Shown: piece by piece, positions 52,601-62,239 of the stretch
Layout of the letters: every line of letters begins with the position of its first letter
How positions within the stretch are numbered: position 1 is the stretch's first letter
NCBI GenBank assembly: GCA_035048485.1
Contig: CM068581.1
Span: 64,802,381 to 64,866,380, forward strand
Direction: 5' to 3'
DNA length: 64,000 bases
From: Pteria penguin
Lineage: Eukaryota; Mollusca; Bivalvia; Pterioida; Pteriidae
The notes under the pieces: generated by a model
What the model was told of the DNA's origin: nothing
Seen by the model: the letters and a program-made list of their open reading frames with translations, nothing else
The model's database searches: none
Program-made: the position numbers and the translations under genes

Positions 52601-55600
52601 CCGTCCGTATTTAATCATCTGGAAAATTAAGGGTAACGGACGGACATGTGGATCACAGTATCTCTCAACCTCTGTAAGGCGAGTGTACAAAGGATGGAAT
52701 TATTATAGACAGTCTTATCCATACTGGATGAAAATTAATAAAAATTACGGATAGTACGAAATCAAAATGTGGGTCCCCTGAAGGAATTGTCAATTATAAA
52801 TCAGGCAACAATGGTTTGATTCCCAGTTCACTATATTTAAGAGGTAACAACTCCCATATCGCAAATTGACTGACAAAATGTTGAAAAGCAATGTAAACCC
52901 AAATCAATCTAAGGTAACCACTAAATCATCCCCTTAGTGTGAGAACTGCAGCAACTGCTTCATATGAAATCAATATTTTGGTCCCGTGGATATCATATTA
53001 TTTGTGTTGGACTGTAGTTCAAAAGTTTTATGCAGGGACAAATAGTATTAGTCACAGCAAGACATTACATACAACCTGATACTCTCAAAACACGGGACAG
53101 ATAAACATATGCTGATGGGGGCTTGAGTTTTGTAGTAAACCCCTATCACCACTATAGCTGAAAAGTATTATTAATATGCTACATTCGCTTATACTTCCTA
53201 AGAAGTGATTTAGTATCTTGTTGGCTAACTCAGAAGGGTACCCGTATCAAAGACATTCATTGGACTTTACATCGCATGTTCAGGTGCACCTTCAACTCCT
53301 ATAATCTTCCTGTTGTAGAATTCAAGTTTTCCTAAAGAAACACAACAAATTGTGCAACTTGCAAATTCCGATTATCTATGTTATTTTATGTTTAATACGT
53401 GAAAACTTTGTTTTATAATCAATACCTACTTTTATCACATTCCTCATAAAACTACGTTACGAAAGAAAAAAAAAAAGATAAAACGCACATGATCTCGGGC
53501 CGGGGATACGGCAAATGGGTTAACATGCATGATCGTTGGAAAACACTAAATGCGTTAAAGAGCGTGTCTGCAGGGATGGGGTTAAACATATTTGCTATTC
53601 ACATATCCGTCAAACATTTCAAGAGGTATTGTTACTCAAATGGGTTATCATGTTACAGTTTGTTTATATGAACGTCACGTACAAATAAAATGTGTAAAAA
53701 TATACCATACTAAAGGCAAAACGTATTTCACTTGATCACAGAAACGTTTCTCCATCTGAACGCAGATGACACGATTTCAAATTTCACCATTTGGACAATG
53801 GAACAGCGAAATTTCTAAACAATACACTACTTTCCTACCTGAGCTGAGTCTGCCTATTGTTAATTGATGCAATCCTTGAAAGTTTTGTATGTTACAATAC
53901 TCCAGTGACATGTATAACAGGCTAGCACAAGCAACATCAGAATCTGTACTTGCAGGAATAAGTGTATAAGCCGCATTTAATGCATTACAATCATTGTTAA
54001 TTTGTTTACGCGAGGCCTGCTATTAGAATATTTGTTAGCTGGCCAACTCTCCGCCCCATTGCCGACCTCTCCCGTGTCAGGTACCGATTTGTACAGGTTG
54101 CAAGTTATATTTATAGATATTTATGCAGTTTTACATCCCGATTCATCAGGCTTGAATGATTTTAGATAATGTATTTTGCAATTACTTTGGCTGTATACCT
54201 TTCGTCACCGGCCAGTTTAAAACAATCATGAGCTGTTTGCATGTTCGTAAACACTGGCAGTTCAAAATATTACCGGATGATTTATAAAATAATCGAAATT
54301 TGATACAAAGTATGAAAACAATATACAAATCTGAAAAGTTATAAAAGAAAAATATTTTGTATACCCCGACATTTAAAAATCTCAGTAGATATAAGAATAC
54401 ACCTTTCATAATTTAATCTTGGTTAAATGGAATAATAATACCCAATCTTAAAATCAGATAAACAACTGGCCTAATCCGAAACAGAACTACAGCTTGTGGA
54501 TTTAAGGGGATGATTTAAAAGCATTTAATATACCCATAGGACATTGATGCCCTACCCAGGTATTAATTCAAAATGAAGGTATTTTTATTGTGTATATTCT
54601 ATGTGGTTTTTGGGGTTTTTTTTTCGAAATGAGCAAAAAGAAATCGAAGGAAGATAATGTTCTCGTATGCATAATGTATGAAGGCTGGTCAGAGCCGGAG
54701 AACTGTGATACATTGCACTGCTCCCATTATAAAGTTTCTGTGTGTAATGTTGTATAATAGATCTAAGCGGTATTCAAGAAAAAGAGCTAAATGCAAACTT
54801 TGTTTTTAAAAGATCTTTCGCGTCTACCTTGACACTGATCTCGCTTTTTACTGTCTCGTCCAAACGAAAAGACGTCAAAGAGCCGCCAGAGGGACTCGAA
54901 CTCGGGGCCTCTGTCTGGAGCCAAGCATCCTACCCATTGAGCTACGCCGGCTCAATTAACGCAGAATCAAACAATGAAAAGTCCATGTCAAGGGGAGGTC
55001 AAGGCCGCAAAATTTTCGTTGAACTGGCATTACCAAATCTGAATAAGAAACTGTATATAATATCTTTTACAGTTCCCTTGTAAATAAGCTACACGCAAAA
55101 TCGATCGACAACCGGAAATACGGAAAACAAGTATACAAGGTCAATGCAAAAAGAAAAGGTATATTGATTATGGCTTGATATATCCGACATCTGAACATGC
55201 ACATTTGCAGTATCTACATGTATATATTTGTTTTCGAGATAAATATTGCAAAAAGAAACAGATAAAGCAACTCCAAGTGGCACAGACCCACCCCTCTATG
55301 TAATATCTTATCAACCAAACTCTTCCCTATTTCTTATTAGAATAAAGATGTGCAATTACAAGTGAGTGGAAATTCTATTTAAAACGCAAGCAGACCACAC
55401 ATTCCTTTTTTGTATTTTTATATTTTTACAAAAATTTCCTGTTTCAAATAAAAACTAGAGCTATCCTAACGGGACAAATACCCCCTCTCCGCGGCAACAA
55501 AGTTGAGACGAGCATCCTTTTATGACAACCCATGAGGCATCCATAGAGCAGGTATAATAATCCTAGGTGCTATTTACTATCATACAGGTCAAACGTCCGA

Positions 55601-58600
55601 GTCGAGGCCACAGTGACCTAGTTTTGGTTCATGACTTTTCCCCTTCCCATGGTGCATCCACACGTAAGGTTCGATAAACCTGGGTGCTATGGTTCAAAAG
55701 TTATGCTCCAAACACGAAGTGGCCCAGGTTTTACTATAAAAGAGATTCAAAGCCAAGGTCAAGGTCACAACGAACCTAATTTCGGTACATGAAACACTCC
55801 CTTCCCATAATGCATCCAAATTTTTTTTTGTCATAAGGAATAAGAAAATATGTGGTTTTGGGGTGGGGATCTGAAGCAGTTGCAAGATAATTGAAGATTC
55901 CTGAAATGAGGGGGGGGGGGAGGGTGTGTGTGTGGTAAATAACCCTGGGGATCCCCAACTTATGCTATACAACTCGTCTTGTCATGAGGAATCAGTAAAT
56001 ATATAATTTAGAATGGAAATCTAAACTATTTTTGAGATAAACAAGGTTTTACCATCACAGAGTTCAAAGGTCAAGGTAAAAATCAAGGTCACAGTGACAT
56101 AATTTTGGTACACAGCACAATGCTCTCCAATGATGCATCCATAAAACCTGTATAATAATCCTAGGTGCTAATTACAATCATAAAGGTCAAAGGTCAAAGT
56201 CGAGGTCACAGTGACCTAGTTTTGGTACATGACACATCTTCTTTCCATGTTGCATCCACATGTAAGGTTTGATAAACCTAGGTGCTATGGTTCAAAAGTT
56301 ATGCTCCGGACACGAAGTAGCCCAGGTTTTACTATCAAAAAAGGTCCAAAGCCAAGGTCAATGTGACGGTGACCTAATTTTGGTACATGACACACATCCT
56401 TCCTATGATGTATCCACATACCAGGTTTGATCATCCTTAGTCCTACGGTACAAAAGTTACGCAGCAAACACGAATCTGGACGGACGGGGTGATTCCTATA
56501 TTACCCCCCCCCCCCCCCAAACGAATATAAAAACCTCGATCGAAATGTTCAACTGATTTATTCTAGCTTGGTCGAAAACCGTTTCGTCCACACGTCTTGT
56601 TCAATATTACATCAGACTAATTTTATATATATAGGTGCTCACTGTTTAGTAAAGATGGGACCGGAGAGCCCGAAGAATACCATCCACTCGTTGAAAAGTT
56701 CATTTTCAAAGATCTCTTCTTGTTATGACCGGGATTAGAACACAAAACTAAGAAAACTGATAAACAGAAGTGGGTTTCACCTTGCTAAAACAAAATGCTA
56801 GCTCTAAAACAGTCGAGAGGAAACAAGGGAACTTGGCTGATCCTGTCCGGATGGTCAAAACATGAAAATAATATTTGAAAGATATCTATAACCACTCACC
56901 TCCGACTTCATACCCGTCCAGAACGCGTGTCTGGTGTCTCGACTGCCGTAAATTACCTCAGGCACTAAGCGACTCTTGCGAATTCAATGTAAAGAAGTAT
57001 ATAATAAAAACAACAGACCTTAAAATTGCTGATTTAAAGTCCATTATATCATACATAACGATTAAGGACTAGTAAACAATCATAGCAATTAGAGCGCATA
57101 ATCAGTCAATAAATATGTATGTAACTCGGCAAGATTTTAGCTGTGTAATCTTTGTATTACAGATTAAACTCTTCAAGGCATGTAGATGAGGAACCCATCC
57201 AGTCGAAGCAAGATGGTATCGCGTCGCTAAACTAGGTATGAATTTCGAAACTGCATAGATTTACAATCATACTCTAAATACAATATTTCACCGTATGTAC
57301 ATTTGTATCTCATATATGTAGAAAATACTAATATAGATATATGTTCAGAAGTCTTAGTTTATAGCCAAGCAATGAAGCCTTTTATGCCTGCACCTGCGTT
57401 CGTTATTTATATACGTTATAGATCGTTAGTTGATATAATGACAAGAAAAAAACCTTAGAGGTAATTTTCTTATCGAAGTCTAAATACCATCAAATCAACA
57501 AATGTATTTTGTTGTAGTTCTTTTTCATTTTTATCATTATTTTATTGTTATTCTGAAATGCAATTTAAGACCACCAACGCTTATTTGATTACAAAGAAAT
57601 ACATTGCCTGCACATTATATGATCAACAGAATAACCCTAAAAAGCGAATTGAAAATGTGACTTAACATCAGATGCAAAACGGAGTTTTCTCTATTGTTAA
57701 AACTGTACTGCCATTGAATTTACTTAATTTTCATCAATTTTCAGTTAAACAAGCATTTTTAGACTATTGTTGAAGCAATACTTGTCCCCTACCGTCCCCA
57801 ATCAATTGTGCAGTGCATAAATTTACAAGAGGCTGTTAATGTTAATCTTTATACGTTTCTTGGAATAAACAGTGCATAAGTGAAATTTGCATTAATTTTC
57901 TAAGTTCAAGAATCATAACATAGCAAAATCAAAAAAAAAAAAAAATAAATAATAATAATAATAATAATAAAAATAATGATAAAATCAACGAACCGAAACA
58001 AAATTAGAAACTTGATCTCTAACTTGTCATGGTTAAGCAATGTACCAAATATCAAATAATATTCTGCAAGCATGACGAAAAACAGTGAGGAAACCTGATT
58101 TGTCGAAGTGACAGACGGACGGACTGACGGACGGAGTGCGAACATAAAGTCCCCTTCGGCGAAATTCGCCGGTAAGGGACTAAAAAGGGGTCATAATCAA
58201 TAAAAAGTTCACAGATATATAAACTTAACATATTACAAATTACAAAGTTTACAATGTACAATATTTCAATCAAAATACTTCAAAGCAAATACAAAGAAAT
58301 CCAAAATAAATCTTATATTATTGGAGATCTAGAGTTCAAATACGAGACTTCATCATAACTGCATCGCAAAGAAATTCCTACACTATGCGACTAAACAACA
58401 CGATAAAAGGAATTCTTTAACACTTTTTCCCTGTATTTTCTTATCAAGAAGACCGGTCATCACATCCCACCCTGAGAATTACGAAAAATTAAAAAAAAAA
58501 ATGTGCAACACAGATAAAAATACACGTGTTGGTTGCTCAAAAGATTATAGAAATATTCTAGTGTCTAATTTTTCTTTCATAACAGCTTTCCATTTCATGT

Positions 58601-61600
58601 ACAAGAAGAAAAAGTAAAATATTATCAAAATCTACCAGCAAACCGTCTTACCTTGCGTTTCCCTCTTATAATCATCAACTACGAAATTTCCTACTACAAT
58701 CCTAGTGATGCTTTCGTGTCCTGCTACGTTTTATTACGTCGTGGGGGACACCACAAGTATGCTTCTTATAAAGCGGGAAAGGATGAGCACAACTCACTGT
58801 TTTTTCCCTTCACTAATTGCTTCCATATTGCCTCTAATGCTTCAGAAGACAATCTTTATTGTCGTATCTATTACAGTGTATGTTTTTATATCTGTAACGC
58901 AAGCCTGTATAATATGAAAGGCATTTCACAGGAGCATACATGTACTCCAAGGGTAAAGCATTCGGAATTCTCTGAAAGAAGGAGAGTCCATAAGCTTCGC
59001 CAGTCGGTAAATATTATACAGCAAGCAATTGTACCTTCAAACAGTCCGTTTTTTTGAAAACATCAAGACTTGTATCAGTATCTTACAGGCAAATGAATTC
59101 CTTCAGAATTTAATTAGTTATTAAAACATAAACGCTGTATCCAATACACCACAATACGTTCCAGTTAAATGTTTCCCTTTGTATTCAGCATCTTAATGAA
59201 TTTTATGTTTTGAATTTACTCCGAGTGCTCAATGTAAAAAACAAAATAATATAATAACAAAAAACATAATACGCCAATAAATTCAAATGTAAAAACATGA
59301 CATTTTATCATGAGCTTATTGGTTTGCGGCACAGACGATCCGGGTTCGATTCTCCGATTGCGCCATTATGTTTAAGAGGTTGGTTACCTCCTGCTTCCAT
59401 GTCGCAATACATGTAAGTGAAAAATTGTTGAAAACGACAAAAACAAACGTCGTTCTACAAATAATGTCGAGATACTGAATGCTGAATACGTACAAATGTA
59501 TTGTATGGATACTGAATACTTAGATTGGGTGATCATATAGAATATGCATTTGTCTAGTGAACTCATGTGTAGAATATAATTATCTTGAAAACGGTGTAAA
59601 ACACCCATAAATCGATGCAAGTACAATTGGACATGATTGCAGTGTACCAATACAGTTCAAAATGTTCTCCACTAAATACAGGAAATACGGACATGAAATA
59701 ATCCTGGTGTGGCGTTAGAAAGTTACAAATAACTGGAAATTACTTAAACTATGTAACTAATGTTACCAACAAGACTTAAACTACGACAAAGTTCGGGGAC
59801 ATATCGGTACAAATGGCAACTTAGGAAAGGGTTTTGCGCAAAAACAGAAGCCCAAGAAATCTGGAAATCCTACTTCACCCACGTTAACACAAGAAAAAAT
59901 CATTATCACCTTCGACGAAAAAAATTGCAATTGTATTATGTATATATAGAAAACAAATTCCTCCAACGTGATATTATGAGGTGCTATACCATTTACCCCC
60001 AGACGTAGCTTGGTACAGGTAATATGATAATCGTGAAGTACACGCGTTCATGGAGTGTAAATAAACTGTGAGGTGTTGTGACGATATACTAAGTAAATGA
60101 TGGCTTCTCCCGATGCACCTGGCCGGTATGCCACTGATCGACAATAACTTAAACTGATTGATGCCTATTGTTTTACATTATGACTTATAAATACCGTGGT
60201 CGACCTGCTGTGTTCCTCTCCAAAGCAATGACCATTAGATCTTAAAGGTGAACATGAGACTAGTGTAGAGCCATTACTCCATATCAACAACAATCCTCAA
60301 TATTAAAGGGAGAAACCTAGTAAGAGGTCTGAATTGTATATATTCCTATGAGTAAGGTTCAGTTCGGTGCGTATGTATATCTAACATTCAGTAGATTTCG
60401 TACTTGTTCTGGGGTTTGTCCTTTTTATCCCACATCCTAATTATTTGTTTCACTGCTTGGTGCTTGACCCGTTATTTTATTTTTTTTTTCTTTTGACAGG
60501 CGGGTTTGAGGGTGACTCCCAGTTCGTGTGATTTATAATTATGTTTTCCAAATTATTTCAAATCATGTAATCTTTCATTTTTGATTATTGAAAATCAAAG
60601 GAAAACCAGAGTATCAGTGAAACTGATGGATGCTCCAAGAAGTACAGCTATAATGAAGGAAATGATTGATTGATTGATTGATTGATTTTTGTTTTACGTC
60701 ACACCACGAATATTTCACGTATATGGTGACGGCATCTGCCTGATGCGGAGCATACAAATTTGGACCTTTGCAACTGACCCACCCGAAGCAGTGAGGGTTC
60801 TTTAATGTGCCATGCATAACACGACACGGGGCCTCGGTTTTTACTGTTTCATCCGAAAGACATGACACCGGCATGACCAGAGCGGGACTCGAACCCCGGC
60901 CTCCCGATTAGGAGTCCGACGCGATACCACTAGGCCACGCCGGCTTATGAAGGAAATGAACGAGTCAATATATAGGAAATCATTATATTAATTGATCACG
61001 ATTTCAAATCGCAATGTATCATATGGATACCCAATTGAGTCAACTGTAGATGATAACAGTGATAACAGTATCTTAATAAAATGAATAAGCCTGACCTTAA
61101 TTAGTTATGAAATAAAACTTTTATCATGACCTTGACCTTTCAAAAATGACATTGAGTGACCTTTGTTCATAAGGTTTTAACCTAAATAACATTGTGGTGA
61201 AGTATGATCAAATTTTAATGAAAGGTGTAGGAGATATAAGTACTTCATGGTATTTTAAGTCATAGTTAATAAGTGACCTTGAACTTTCAGAAATGACATT
61301 GAGTGACCTTTGCCCAAACGCCCTTAATTTAAATAAAATTTTGGTGAAGTATGACCAAATTCTGATGAAAGGCATGGGAAATAGGAGCTCGGACGGACAG
61401 ACACACGAACACAACAGCAACTATATGGCCTCCCAAAATTTTCCGTGGAGGTGGGGGGGGGCATGAAAATTCGATTAAGAATTATGAACAGTGTATAATT
61501 CTTAATGATAATGTTAATATGATTGAATAATTACTATTTTGTGTAACTCAACGATACTTTCAGGTATATGGTGACAGCAACTCCCTGATACACTGCATAT

Positions 61601-62172
61601 AAATTTGCCTCTTTGCAACGGACCCACCGAAGCAGTGAGGGATCGTTTACGTGCCACGCCTACCATGTTACGGAACCTCGGTTGTTACTGTCTCATCTGA
61701 AAGACGGGACACCGGTGTAACCATGACGACCTCTCGTTCACGAGTTGAGCACCTCATCTAATGATCCATAACAGTTTTATGCTTAATATAAAAAACTATA
61801 TCTCATTTGCTAAAATACAAACACATAAATGACGAATTGGGCATAAAAATGAATTATTCCAGGTCACAGAGCAGGCGAGTTAGTCGACCTTATGTATGTA
61901 GCATTCTTCTTTAATCTTAAATATGTAACAATGTATATCGGTATCGTCCCATTTTGAATTATTATTAAGATATCAATATAAATAACCTACATCTTAAATA
62001 AAAATTAAGATAGAATATCAGGCTGCTATTATTAAAGGTTGCATATGGAATTCATATAAGCAATATAATTGAAAATAATGAAAATGAATGTTATATATCA
62101 GCATGCCCCAACCTCTTTTTTCTCTAAGAAATATGTTTAAATTATATTAAGTTTTCTCCGTTCCTGTAGAAA

Positions 62173-62239
<67 letters not shown>

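Noticed and set aside
58653..59057. 134-codon plus-strand frame as a gene
   Set aside because: It has no recognisable domain or clear splice sites, and an overlapping frame of similar quality sits in another phase. Most likely chance in this composition.
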